Assembly: GCA_023433515.1 (NCBI GenBank)
Contig: JAEZCN010000250.1
Coordinates: forward strand, 1-64,000
DNA length: 64,000 nucleotides
Direction of reading: 5' to 3'
Origin: Pseudomonadota bacterium
GTDB taxonomy: Bacteria; Pseudomonadota; Gammaproteobacteria; Steroidobacterales; Steroidobacteraceae
Shown: piece after piece, positions 1 to 7,963 of the stretch
Layout of the letters: the number at the start of each line of letters is the position of its first letter
Numbering within the stretch: position 1 is the first letter of the stretch
Position numbers and translations under genes: made by a program
The notes under the pieces: generated by a model
The model's database searches: none
Seen by the model: the letters and a program-made list of their open reading frames with translations, nothing else
Told to the model about the DNA's origin: nothing

Positions 1-535
1 TCACGCTGCCGGCGTCGTACGCGAGCGGGACCATCGCTCCGTGCGCGAGGAACGTGAGCACGAGCGTCAACGCGTACATCACCGTGAGCTGCCAGCGCAT
101 GGAGAAGCCGAGGACGAGTCGCAGGAACCCGATGACGACGAACAATCCGACCGCCATCGCGATCACGTACACCATCCGCTGGCTCGGCAACTCGCCGCGC
201 GAGGCTTCGTCGACCTGCGCCGCCAGCACGAGCACGTCCGGCTCCGCCGCCGTGGTCGCGAATCCGAGCGCGAACGCGACGGCGAGCAGCAGCCATATGG
301 AACTGCGGTCCGCGAGCTTGGCGCCGATGAAGCGGCCCATCGGCAGGATTCCGAAATCGATGCCGGTCAGGAGCAGCAGCAATCCGAGCGTGACGAGCAC
401 CGAACCCGCGAGGAACTGCACGAAGGCCGCGGTCGAGGCGCCGACCACCGTGAATTGCAGCACGCAGACGGCGATGATCAGCGGGGCGACGGCCCGGAGG
501 GTCTCGGCGAGCTTCAGCTTCAGCAGCGTGAGCAT
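1..535 (-). CDS. DUF1538 family integral membrane protein (C-terminus beyond window)
   Basis: The reverse strand is open from an ATG at 535 to the window edge, about 178 codons, and starts with a leucine-rich amphipathic stretch. Several hydrophobic helices follow. The short motifs GIDFGILPMG and TTAAEPDVLVLAAQV match my memory of DUF1538, a family of duplicated membrane proteins proposed to be transporters. Only the N-terminal half is present. The gene runs leftward, in the same direction as the adjacent tRNA. The substrate is unknown, and the family call rests on motif memory. The forward-strand ORFs over this stretch are Arg/Glu-rich shadows. Confidence 0.75.
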   Translation of the reverse strand, partial: MLTLLKLKLAETLRAVAPLIIAVCVLQFTVVGASTAAFVQFLAGSVLVTLGLLLLLTGIDFGILPMGRFIGAKLADRSSIWLLLAVAFALGFATTAAEPDVLVLAAQVDEASRGELPSQRMVYVIAMAVGLFVVIGFLRLVLGFSMRWQLTVMYALTLVLTFLAHGAMVPLAYDAGSV

Positions 536-591
536 GAGACGAAGACTATCCCATGTCAGCCGCCCGTCATGAGACGCGGCGAGAAATCAAA

Positions 592-665
592 TGGAGCGGG
601 TGATGGGAATCGAACCCACGTTAGTAGCTTGGGAAGCTACAGTTCTACCATTGAACTACACCCGC
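592..665 (-). tRNA. tRNA-Gly, anticodon CCC
   Basis: Read on the reverse strand, GCGGGTG (665-659) pairs with CACCCGC (602-596) as the acceptor stem. The D arm is GTTCAATGGTAGAAC. The anticodon arm is GTAGC-TTCCCAA-GCTAC, which gives anticodon CCC, and the T arm carries GGTTCGAATCC. The discriminator is U, as usual for glycine, and the CCA end is encoded (594-592). The gene stands alone between the DUF1538 gene and the nucleosidase gene. Confidence 0.97.
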
Positions 666-717
666 GCCGGGGATCCTCAGGATAGCCGAGCGACTTGCGT
701 CATCTCAACCGGACAAC

Positions 718-1308
718 ATGCAGCAACCGAAGTCATTGATCGTCATGGCCCTCCCGCAGGAATCGCGCGGGCTCCTGGAAAAGGCCGGGGCCAGCGTCCT
801 CTATACCGGCGTCGGCAAGGTGAACGCCGCGTCCACGCTCGCGAGGCGCCTCGCGGAGATCCGCTGCACGGGTGAGGCGCTGCCGCTCGTGGTCAATCTC
901 GGCACGGCCGGCAGCCGGTCGGTCGTGGCTCACACGCTGGTCGCCTGCGACCGGTTCGTGCAGCGTGACATGGACGTGAGCGGGCTGGGTTTTCCGCGCG
1001 GCGTCACGCCTTTCGATGAGACGCCGCCCACGATCGCGTTTCCGCGCGTGTTCTCCGACCTGCCGCATGCGACCTGCTCGACCGCGGATTCGTTCGCCAC
1101 GCACGAACACGAGATCGATGGCGACGTCGTCGACATGGAGGCGTTCGCACTCGCGCGTGTGTGCGTCGCGGAGAACGTGCCCTTTGCCTGCGCGAAATAC
1201 GTGACGGATGGCGCGGACGCGGACTCCGCCGCTCACTGGCAGGAAGCGCTCGAACACGCCGCGCGCGGCTTTGCCGCCTTGTACGAAAGACTCGAGTGCG
1301 CGCGATGA
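718..1308 (+). CDS. MTA/SAH nucleosidase-like phosphorylase family protein
   Basis: A 196-residue protein of the PNP/UDP phosphorylase superfamily. The visible motifs are GVGKVNAA near the N-terminus, the phosphate/ribose-side VVNLGTAGS near residue 60, VDMEAFALA (the substrate-ribose glutamate motif) and YVTDGAD in place of the catalytic-Asp loop. Enzymes of this kind cleave the N-glycosidic bond of methylthioadenosine, S-adenosylhomocysteine or related nucleosides. At 196 residues it is shorter than typical MtnN (about 230), so the exact substrate is uncertain. Its TGA overlaps the ATG of trmB (ATGA), so the two genes are probably translationally coupled. Confidence 0.8.
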   Translation: MQQPKSLIVMALPQESRGLLEKAGASVLYTGVGKVNAASTLARRLAEIRCTGEALPLVVNLGTAGSRSVVAHTLVACDRFVQRDMDVSGLGFPRGVTPFDETPPTIAFPRVFSDLPHATCSTADSFATHEHEIDGDVVDMEAFALARVCVAENVPFACAKYVTDGADADSAAHWQEALEHAARGFAALYERLECAR

Positions 1309-1994
1309 ACGAGCCGAATCGTCGCGCCATTCGCAGTTTCGTCGTGCGCGCCGGCCGCATGACCGCGGGCCAGTCGCGCGCGCTCGAAGAGTTGTGGCCG
1401 CAAATGGGCGTCGACTATTCGCCCGCGCCGCTCGATCTCGATGTCCTTTTCGGACGGAGCGCGCCACGCACGCTCGAGATCGGCTTCGGCAACGGCGAGA
1501 ACCTCGCGGCGCTCGCGGCCGCGCATCCGGAACGCGACTATCTGGGCATCGAGGTTCATCGGCCAGGAGTCGGACACCTGTTCATGCTCACGCAACGCGA
1601 CAATCTCACGAACGTTCGCGCAAGCGCGCATGACGCGGTCGAAGTCCTGCGCGACCAGATCCCCGCCGGCGCGCTCGACGAGGTGCTCGTGTTATTCCCG
1701 GATCCCTGGCACAAGAAGCGGCATCACAAGCGCCGCCTGATCCAGCCGCCGTTCGTCCAGCTGGTCGCCTCGCGCGTGAAGCCCGGAGGTATGTTCCGGC
1801 TCGCGACCGACTGGGAGCATTACGCGCTGCAGATGCTGGAAGTGCTGAACGCGAGCGCGAGCTTCGAGAATCTCTCGCCCACCGGCGATTGGGTGGCGCG
1901 TCCGGAGGAACGGGCGCCGACGCGCTTCGAGAAACGTGGCGCACGGCTCGGGCACGGCGTGTGGGATCTCGCGTATCGGCGGCTGGGCGCCTAG
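1305..1994 (+). CDS. trmB: tRNA (guanine-N7-)-methyltransferase TrmB
   Basis: A 229-residue SAM-dependent methyltransferase that makes m7G46 in tRNA. The SAM-binding loop reads EIGFGNGEN. The catalytic/tRNA-binding segment is FPDPWHKKRHHKRR, a TrmB hallmark, and the C-terminus has TRFEKRGARLGHGVWDL. The ATG at 1305 is chosen because it gives the usual family length and overlaps the upstream stop as ATGA. An upstream in-frame extension would only add arginine-rich shadow sequence from the nucleosidase gene. Confidence 0.95.
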   Translation: MNEPNRRAIRSFVVRAGRMTAGQSRALEELWPQMGVDYSPAPLDLDVLFGRSAPRTLEIGFGNGENLAALAAAHPERDYLGIEVHRPGVGHLFMLTQRDNLTNVRASAHDAVEVLRDQIPAGALDEVLVLFPDPWHKKRHHKRRLIQPPFVQLVASRVKPGGMFRLATDWEHYALQMLEVLNASASFENLSPTGDWVARPEERAPTRFEKRGARLGHGVWDLAYRRLGA

Positions 1995-2033
1995 CCGCGT
2001 CATCCGGCCAGGCTGCGAAAGGCGACTAGTTAG

Positions 2034-3296
2034 TCAGGCCGTCGCCCGCCGGCCGCGCATCCACAGCAGCACCGCGCTCGCGAACGCGGCCATGCTGATC
2101 GAGCCGAAGAACCACAACATCCCGTCGTAACCCGCGGGATTCGCCGCTCCCGCACCGCTCGCGTCGTTGATGCCGCCCGCGGCGATGTTCGCGAGGAACA
2201 CGCCCGTTTGCTGCAGGGCCGTCATCAGTCCAAAGGCGGTGCCCAGTTGCGAGGCCTCGACATACCGTGGCACGGCCGGCCACAACACGGCGGGCACGAG
2301 CGAGAACGCGATGCCGATCAGGATCGTGGCGACCGCGAGCGAGGTCGAGCCTGCGAACGCGAGCATCGCGAAACTCGCCGGCAACGTCAGAGCGCCCAAC
2401 GTGAGAAGCGGCGCGTGACGGCCGATGCGGTCCACGAGCAATCCGAACGCCGGCGTCGCGAACATCGCGGCGAGGAACACGTGGCTGTTCAGCGTGCTCG
2501 CCGCCTCGAGCGTGAGTCCGTGGGCCTCCTGGAAATACTTGATCGAGAAGGTGCTGCGGAACGGAAAGATCACCGAGTAGAAGGTCACGCACAACGCGAC
2601 GATGAGCCAGTACTCGGCGCGGAAGCGCAGCAGGTTGCGCCACTCGAAACGATCGCCGGGTGGCGCGATGGCCAGCGTGCCGCGCGCGGCCTCGCGCCGG
2701 TCGATGAGCCAGTAGACGATCGCGCCCGCGACGGCCATCGCCGCGAATCCGGCCGCGAGCCACAGTGGCGGCTGCCAGCCCTGCGCGTACAGGTCCGATG
2801 CGAATGACGGCGAACGATCCGCGAGATACGAGCCGAGCCGGGCGAAGGTGAGGTTCAACGCGAACAGCAGCGCGAAGTAGCGCCCGACGAACCACTGCGC
2901 GAGCGCGACGGTTACGGCGACGATCATCGTCTCCGCGCCGAGTCCGAACAGCAGCCGGCCCACGACCATCGTCGCGAACTCCGCGCCCGACGCGGTGAGT
3001 ACCGCGCCCGCGAAGCAGATGATCGTGGTCGCGAGCGTGACCGCGCGGGCCGAGAAGCGATCCACGAGGATGCCGCCGATCAGCACCATGACGATGTTGG
3101 GCAGGCTGTAGACGGCGTTGAGAATGCCGATCCGCGTGTCGCTGTAGCCGAGTTGTCTCGACAGCAGCTCCGCGACCGGCCCGATCGAATCGTAGACGTA
3201 GTAGTTGCCGATCATCGCGAGCGCCACCGCGACGAACATCGTCGTCATCGCGGCGAGCGAGGGCCGCGCGGTGGGAGTCGGCGAATCAGCGGTCAT
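2034..3296 (-). CDS. Major facilitator superfamily transporter
   Basis: A 420-residue polytopic membrane protein with about 12 hydrophobic helices. Its MFS signature loops include DRFSARAVTLATT after helix 2 and DRIGRHAPLL in the second half. The middle loop (around residues 205-230) is charged, as expected between the two six-helix bundles. The substrate cannot be read from sequence. The start codon directly abuts the stop of the MarC gene (3296/3297), so the two are very likely one leftward transcript. Confidence 0.85.
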   Translation of the reverse strand: MTADSPTPTARPSLAAMTTMFVAVALAMIGNYYVYDSIGPVAELLSRQLGYSDTRIGILNAVYSLPNIVMVLIGGILVDRFSARAVTLATTIICFAGAVLTASGAEFATMVVGRLLFGLGAETMIVAVTVALAQWFVGRYFALLFALNLTFARLGSYLADRSPSFASDLYAQGWQPPLWLAAGFAAMAVAGAIVYWLIDRREAARGTLAIAPPGDRFEWRNLLRFRAEYWLIVALCVTFYSVIFPFRSTFSIKYFQEAHGLTLEAASTLNSHVFLAAMFATPAFGLLVDRIGRHAPLLTLGALTLPASFAMLAFAGSTSLAVATILIGIAFSLVPAVLWPAVPRYVEASQLGTAFGLMTALQQTGVFLANIAAGGINDASGAGAANPAGYDGMLWFFGSISMAAFASAVLLWMRGRRATA

Positions 3297-3926
3297 TCAA
3301 AGAGCGAAGCTCGCGCGGATGCCGTCGACCACGAACTGCACCGCGAGCGCGCCGAGGATGACGCCAAACAAGCGGTTCGCGACGTTGGTCCCGGTCACGC
3401 CGAGGATTCTCATGAACGGCCCGGCCACCCGCATCGCGACCCAGCACAACACCAGCACCAGCAGTGCGCACAGGAACATGACCGTGAACTCGACTGGAAA
3501 CTGGGTCACCGGAATCGGTCCGAACCAGAGCAGCAGCGTGGTCAGTGCACCGGGACCGGCCATGAACGGAAACGCAAGGGGAAATACGGAGATGTCCGCA
3601 CGCTTCTTGCTCTCGACTTCCTCGTCCTTGGAAGTTCTCGTGCCCGATTCGCGGGCGAACACCATCTCGAGCGCGATGAGAAAAAGCAACAGGCCGCCGA
3701 AAATCCGGAAGGAGTCGATGGCGATGCCCATCGCCCTCAGGAAACTGGCGCCTCCCAGTGCAAAAAGTAGGAGGATTCCGCTTGCGACCAGAACCGACTT
3801 CAGTGCCATCCTGTGTTTGTATCGATCGTTCGCACCTTCGGTCAGACCGGAGAACACCGGTATGAGCGATATCGGTTCGACGACGACGAAGAAGACGATG
3901 AAGAACTTGATGGCCTGATCGAGCAT
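3297..3926 (-). CDS. MarC family (UPF0056) inner-membrane protein
   Basis: A 209-residue membrane protein with six predicted helices. The family signature is visible near the N-terminus (VEPISLIPVFSGLT) and near residue 115 (FPLAFPFMAGPGALTT). The ATG at 3926 gives the normal MarC length of about 200-215; the upstream in-frame codons look non-coding. The family's biochemical role is not settled, and the old link to multiple antibiotic resistance in E. coli was not upheld. It is first in a two-gene unit with the MFS transporter. Confidence 0.9.
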   Translation of the reverse strand: MLDQAIKFFIVFFVVVEPISLIPVFSGLTEGANDRYKHRMALKSVLVASGILLLFALGGASFLRAMGIAIDSFRIFGGLLLFLIALEMVFARESGTRTSKDEEVESKKRADISVFPLAFPFMAGPGALTTLLLWFGPIPVTQFPVEFTVMFLCALLVLVLCWVAMRVAGPFMRILGVTGTNVANRLFGVILGALAVQFVVDGIRASFAL

Positions 3927-4025
3927 GATGCTTTGCGCAACGAATTCTATTGTTGAAAGCGCCCATTTTCGGGAGCAACATGAAGTCGCTCGCAGCATAG
4001 CAGTCCTACGATTCGGAGGGATTCG

Positions 4026-4337
4026 ATGAAACCCACCATCGGCAGCTGGTACCGCATCCAGGGCGGCGAATCGTTCGAAGTCGTCGCCTTCGACGAAGAC
4101 GACGGTACGATCGAGCTGCAGTATTTCGACGGCACGGTCGAAGAGATGGACATCGAAGACTGGCAGGCTGAGAAGGAAGCCGGCACGCTCGAGGAAATAG
4201 AAGCGCCGGAGGACTGGACCGGCTCCGTCGACGTCGATCCCGAGGAAGACGACGTGCGCGGCGCGCTGGGCTACGGCGACGACGACGACCGGCGGCAGAG
4301 CGCGAGCAAACTCGAAGGCCTCGACCTGTTCGAGTAA
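4026..4337 (+). CDS. Small acidic protein, DUF6763-like
   Basis: A 103-residue very acidic protein with no signal or membrane segment. The core, GSWYRIQGGESFEVVAFDED followed by IELQYFDGTVEE, resembles a small beta-sheet domain that I associate with DUF6763, found in gammaproteobacteria. Function is unknown. The C-terminal half is Asp/Glu-rich and low in complexity. A GGAGG-like ribosome binding site (cggagggattcg) lies about 6 bases before the ATG. It ends convergently to the Rieske gene with only 9 bases between stops. Confidence 0.8.
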   Translation: MKPTIGSWYRIQGGESFEVVAFDEDDGTIELQYFDGTVEEMDIEDWQAEKEAGTLEEIEAPEDWTGSVDVDPEEDDVRGALGYGDDDDRRQSASKLEGLDLFE

Positions 4338-4346
4338 GTAGCTAGC

Positions 4347-4727
4347 TCACAGCGGCGCGTTCGCCAGGCGTTCCACGTCGACGCCCGGCGCGAGCATCAC
4401 GCAGCCCGCCACCACTTCCACCGGAATCGCCGTCAGCGACTGGCCCGCGCAGGGGCCCGCGATGCACAGCCCGTTGTCGCGCGCGAACAGCGCGCCGTGG
4501 GACGTGCAGAGGATGAGATTGCGGTCGGGCGTGAGGAACTTGTGAGGCCGGAGGTTCAGCGGATGGCCCGCGTGCGGGCAGTAGTTCACGTACGCGGCGA
4601 TTCCATTCGCGGTCTTCACGACGAAACCGCGCAGCGGCCAGTCGCCCTCGCCCACCGCGAAACCGCGGCCGCCGGTTTCCTCGAGCTCCGCGAGCGAGCA
4701 CAACACCCGCGTGGTGTCGATTTCCAT
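4347..4727 (-). CDS. Rieske [2Fe-2S] domain protein
   Basis: A 126-residue soluble protein made almost wholly of a Rieske fold. The cluster ligands are in YCPHAGHPLN (Cys-x-His) and ILCTSHGALF (Cys-x2-His). It is an electron-transfer ferredoxin-type protein or an oxygenase-associated component; no oxygenase subunit lies beside it. The ATG at 4727 is preferred because the longer upstream frame is arginine/serine-rich shadow of the AmpG gene. It begins 4 bases after the AmpG-like stop, so it is probably cotranscribed with it. Confidence 0.88.
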   Translation of the reverse strand: MEIDTTRVLCSLAELEETGGRGFAVGEGDWPLRGFVVKTANGIAAYVNYCPHAGHPLNLRPHKFLTPDRNLILCTSHGALFARDNGLCIAGPCAGQSLTAIPVEVVAGCVMLAPGVDVERLANAPL

Positions 4728-4731
4728 CGGA

Positions 4732-6030
4732 TCAGCGCGAGACGGCCGAATCGCTGTCGAGCTGGTCGATGCGCCGGCGCATGATCCAGACCAGCGCGAT
4801 GCCCGGCACCGCGAGCGCGAAGCTCGTCCAGTAATAGGCGGCCCATCCGCCATTGTCGGCGATCCAGCCGGCGGGGCCGCCGAGCAGGTAACGCGGCGCC
4901 AGCGCGAACATCGACAGCAACGCGTACTGGAATGCGCTGAAGCGCTTGTCGCACAGCGCCATCATCAGCGCGACCGCCGCGATGTTGCCCATGCCGCTCG
5001 CGAGCGCATCGAGCGCCACCGCGCCCACCATCACCGCGTAACTCTTGCCGATGGCGTACAGCAGTAGATAGCCCAGGTTGGTGAGAGCCTGGACGATGGC
5101 GAACAGGAACATCGCGCGCCGCAGGCCGAGTTTGATCATCCAGATGCCGCCGAGCAGCGCGCCGAGCACCGAACCCGTGGTCAACACCGCTTTCACCACC
5201 ACGCCGATCTCGGTCTTGGTGAAGCCGGTGTGCATCATGAACGCGGTGAAGAACTTGAGAGCGAACGCGTCGCCCACCTTGTAGAAGAGGATGAGCACGA
5301 TCAGCACGACCATGCCCGGCACGCCGAACAACTCGCGCAGCGGGATGATCACCGAATCCGCGAGCGACGGAAGCTCCTTGCCGCGCGGGTCGTCGGGCTC
5401 GGGCGCCCAGATGGTTGCGATCACCAGCAGCGCCATCGCGCCCGCGAGCGTGAGGAACGCGGCGCGCCAGCTCACGTGGTCGGCGACGATCAACGCCACC
5501 GACAGCGACCCGTATGACAGCGCGCGGTAGCCGAGATTGGCCGCCGCGGCCGCGAGACCGCGCTCGGGCGGCCGCGCGACGTCCGTGCGGTACGCGTCGA
5601 TCACGATGTCCTGCGACGCGGACAGGAACACGACGAACAACAGGATGACCGCGATGATGCTGAGCTGGTGCGCGCCGCCGAACATCGCGAGCGAGGCGAT
5701 GCCGAGTGCAAGCAGGAGCTGGAAGGTTGCGATCCAGCCGCGGCGCCGACCGAGCCAGGGCACCGAGTAGCGGTCGAGCAGCGGCGCCCACAGAGGCTTC
5801 AGCAGATAGGGCAGCGCGACGTACATGAGCAGGCCGATGTCGGTGTTGCTGATGCCGAGGTCGGTGAGCCACGCCTGCATCGTGGATTCGGACAGCGGGT
5901 TCGGCAGTCCGGATGCTCCGCCTAACAACAGGATCGCGAGCATGCGGGGCTGGCGCAGGACGTCGCGTATTTTCGGCTTCGCCGGCGCGGCCGGTCCGGC
6001 CGTCGAAGGAGCAACCGTGGCGTCGCTCAA
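4732..6030 (-). CDS. AmpG-like muropeptide MFS permease
   Basis: A polytopic protein of up to 432 residues. The stretch GLPNPLSESTMQAWL, then GLLMYVALPYLLKPLW and APLLDRYSVPWLGRRRGW, closely follows the AmpG family, which imports anhydromuropeptides for cell-wall recycling. The start is uncertain. The longest frame begins at a TTG (6030); the ATG at 5943 lies at the edge of the first helix and would remove the cytosolic RDVLRQPR segment that AmpG proteins usually have, so TTG is preferred. It is divergent from pyrE with about 50 bases between starts. Confidence 0.8.
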   Translation of the reverse strand: MSDATVAPSTAGPAAPAKPKIRDVLRQPRMLAILLLGGASGLPNPLSESTMQAWLTDLGISNTDIGLLMYVALPYLLKPLWAPLLDRYSVPWLGRRRGWIATFQLLLALGIASLAMFGGAHQLSIIAVILLFVVFLSASQDIVIDAYRTDVARPPERGLAAAAANLGYRALSYGSLSVALIVADHVSWRAAFLTLAGAMALLVIATIWAPEPDDPRGKELPSLADSVIIPLRELFGVPGMVVLIVLILFYKVGDAFALKFFTAFMMHTGFTKTEIGVVVKAVLTTGSVLGALLGGIWMIKLGLRRAMFLFAIVQALTNLGYLLLYAIGKSYAVMVGAVALDALASGMGNIAAVALMMALCDKRFSAFQYALLSMFALAPRYLLGGPAGWIADNGGWAAYYWTSFALAVPGIALVWIMRRRIDQLDSDSAVSR

Positions 6031-6083
6031 GATGCGTTGTCCGTTATCATGCGCACCGCCTCATCATACGGAAGACGCAGATC

Positions 6084-6776
6084 GTGCAGGAGTATCAGCG
6101 CACATTCATCGAACTCGCCCTGTCGCGCGACGCATTGCGCTTCGGGAGCTTCAAGCTCAAGTCCGGACGGGAGAGCCCCTACTTCTTCAACGCGGGACTC
6201 TTCAACGACGGAGAGGCGATCGCGGTGCTGGGAAAATGCTACGCGGCAGCCCTCGTCCGCTCGGGTCTCGAGTTCGACATGCTGTTCGGGCCCGCATACA
6301 AGGGCATCCCGCTCGCGACGACCACCGCCATCGCGCTCGCCGAGCATCATCACCGCAACGTGCCGTGGGCGTTCAACCGCAAGGAAGCCAAGGACCACGG
6401 CGAGGGCGGCAACATCGTGGGCAGCCCGCTGCGAGGGCGTGTGGTGATCGTCGATGACGTCATAACCGCGGGCACCGCGATCCGCGAATCGGTCGAAATC
6501 ATCCGCGCGGCCGGCGCGACTCCCGCCGGCGTGGCGCTCGCGCTCGACCGGCAGGAGCGCGGCCAGGGGACCCAGTCGGCCGTGCAGGAGGTGTCATCCC
6601 AGTTCGGCCTGCGTTGCGTGAGCATCCTGACCCTGGCCGACCTGATCGAATCCGCGGCCGCGGGGCCGGGTGATGCAGTTCGCATTTCCAGCGAACAGTC
6701 CACTGCTCTGATTGCCTACCAGCGTGCCTGGGGGGTTGGCGCCGTATCCGCCGGGGGATCTACTGGGGCAGAATAG
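6084..6776 (+). CDS. pyrE: Orotate phosphoribosyltransferase
   Basis: A 230-residue type I phosphoribosyltransferase that converts orotate and PRPP to OMP in pyrimidine synthesis. The PRPP loop is VVIVDDVITAGTA, and ESPYFFNAG and GPAYKGIPLA are characteristic PyrE segments. No ATG is in frame near the start. The GTG at 6084 is chosen because it precedes QEYQRTFIELAL, where PyrE proteins normally begin. The C-terminal 15 residues are a Gly/Ser-rich tail beyond the usual end. The DUF4124 gene follows 5 bases later, probably in the same transcript. Confidence 0.95.
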   Translation: MQEYQRTFIELALSRDALRFGSFKLKSGRESPYFFNAGLFNDGEAIAVLGKCYAAALVRSGLEFDMLFGPAYKGIPLATTTAIALAEHHHRNVPWAFNRKEAKDHGEGGNIVGSPLRGRVVIVDDVITAGTAIRESVEIIRAAGATPAGVALALDRQERGQGTQSAVQEVSSQFGLRCVSILTLADLIESAAAGPGDAVRISSEQSTALIAYQRAWGVGAVSAGGSTGAE

Positions 6777-6781
6777 GTCGT

Positions 6782-7477
6782 ATGCGCAAAGCCATCCCCT
6801 TCCTGGCAGTCGTGCTGACCGGGCTCGTCCTGACGAACAGCGCGGCCGCGCAGCGCGCGAAACCGGCGCAGCCGAGTTCCGGCGGGGAGAAAACCACCTA
6901 CAAGTGGGTGGATGAAAAAGGCGTCACTCACTACGGCGATCACGTTCCCGCCGAGTATTCGCACCGCGAGCAGCACGTGCTCAATTCGTATGGCGTCGAG
7001 GTGCAGAAGAAGCAGGCCGAGATGACCCCGGCCGAGTCCGCGGCGCACGCCGCGAAGCAGCGCGAAGAAGCGCGCCGCAAGCAGCACGACATGTTCCTGA
7101 TCTCCACCTACCCGTCCGTGAAGGAGATCGAGAACGTCCGCGACACGCGGCTCACGCAGGTCAGCGCGCAGATCTCCGCCGCCGAGGCGTACATCGGAAG
7201 CCTCACCACTCGCCTGAACGGCCTGCAGCAGCGCGCGCAGTTGTTCGCGCCCTACAACACCAAGCCCGGCGCGCGCCGGATGCCCGACGATCTCGCCGAG
7301 GAAATGGTGCGCGCGATGTCGGAGCTGCGCACCCAGAACCAGCTGCTCGCCACGCGGCGCGCGGAAATGCAGAGCGTCACCGAGCAGTTCGACAACGACA
7401 TCACGCGGTTCAAGGAACTGCGCTCGTCGGCCGCCGCCCGCCTCACCGAGGCGAACAACGGGATCAAGAAGCAGTAG
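6782..7477 (+). CDS. Exported DUF4124 domain protein
   Basis: A 231-residue protein with an N-terminal signal peptide ending near NSAAAQ. A short DUF4124 segment follows (YKWVDEKGVTHYGDHVP), a domain common in periplasmic proteins of gammaproteobacteria. Residues about 75-225 are charged and helical, with likely coiled-coil stretches. Function is unknown. It follows pyrE closely. Its TAG stop at 7475-7477 directly abuts the reverse-strand TAA of dut at 7478-7480. Confidence 0.85.
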   Translation: MRKAIPFLAVVLTGLVLTNSAAAQRAKPAQPSSGGEKTTYKWVDEKGVTHYGDHVPAEYSHREQHVLNSYGVEVQKKQAEMTPAESAAHAAKQREEARRKQHDMFLISTYPSVKEIENVRDTRLTQVSAQISAAEAYIGSLTTRLNGLQQRAQLFAPYNTKPGARRMPDDLAEEMVRAMSELRTQNQLLATRRAEMQSVTEQFDNDITRFKELRSSAAARLTEANNGIKKQ

Positions 7478-7963
7478 TTAGCGCGTGCCGGTGTGGCCGA
7501 AACCGCCCGCACCGCGCGCGCTGGCCGCGAAATCGTCGACGATTTCCAGGCGTACCTGCACCACCGGAACCACGACCATCTGCGCGATGCGTTCGCCGGG
7601 CTGAACGACGAAATCCGTCGCCCCGCGGTTCCAGCACGACACCATGAGCTGGCCCTGGTAGTCGGAGTCGATCAGGCCGACCAGATTACCCAGCACGACG
7701 CCGTGTTTGTGGCCGAGCCCCGAGCGCGGCAGGATCACCGCCGCGAATCCCGGATCGTCGAGGTGGATCGCCAGGCCCGTGGGGATGAGCTCCGCCTTGC
7801 CGGCCGCGAGCGTGAGCGGCGCGTCGATGCAGGCACGCAGATCGAGACCCGCGGATCCCGCGGTCGCGTACGCCGGCAGCGGAAATTCACCGCCGATGCG
7901 CGGATCGAGGATGCGCACCTTGAGCGAGCGCTGCGCGCTCACCGGGCTCACCAACGCATTCAT
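7478..7963 (-). CDS. dut: dUTP diphosphatase
   Basis: A 161-residue trimeric-type dUTPase that hydrolyses dUTP to dUMP and PPi. The conserved motifs are AGSAGLDLRA (motif 1), PRSGLGHKHG (motif 2), GLIDSDYQGQ (motif 3, catalytic Asp), RIAQMVVVPV (motif 4) and a C-terminal RGAGGFGHTG (motif 5, P-loop-like). The ATG at 7963 overlaps the coaBC stop as ATGA, which fixes the start. The coaBC-dut order is common in gammaproteobacteria. Confidence 0.97.
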   Translation of the reverse strand: MNALVSPVSAQRSLKVRILDPRIGGEFPLPAYATAGSAGLDLRACIDAPLTLAAGKAELIPTGLAIHLDDPGFAAVILPRSGLGHKHGVVLGNLVGLIDSDYQGQLMVSCWNRGATDFVVQPGERIAQMVVVPVVQVRLEIVDDFAASARGAGGFGHTGTR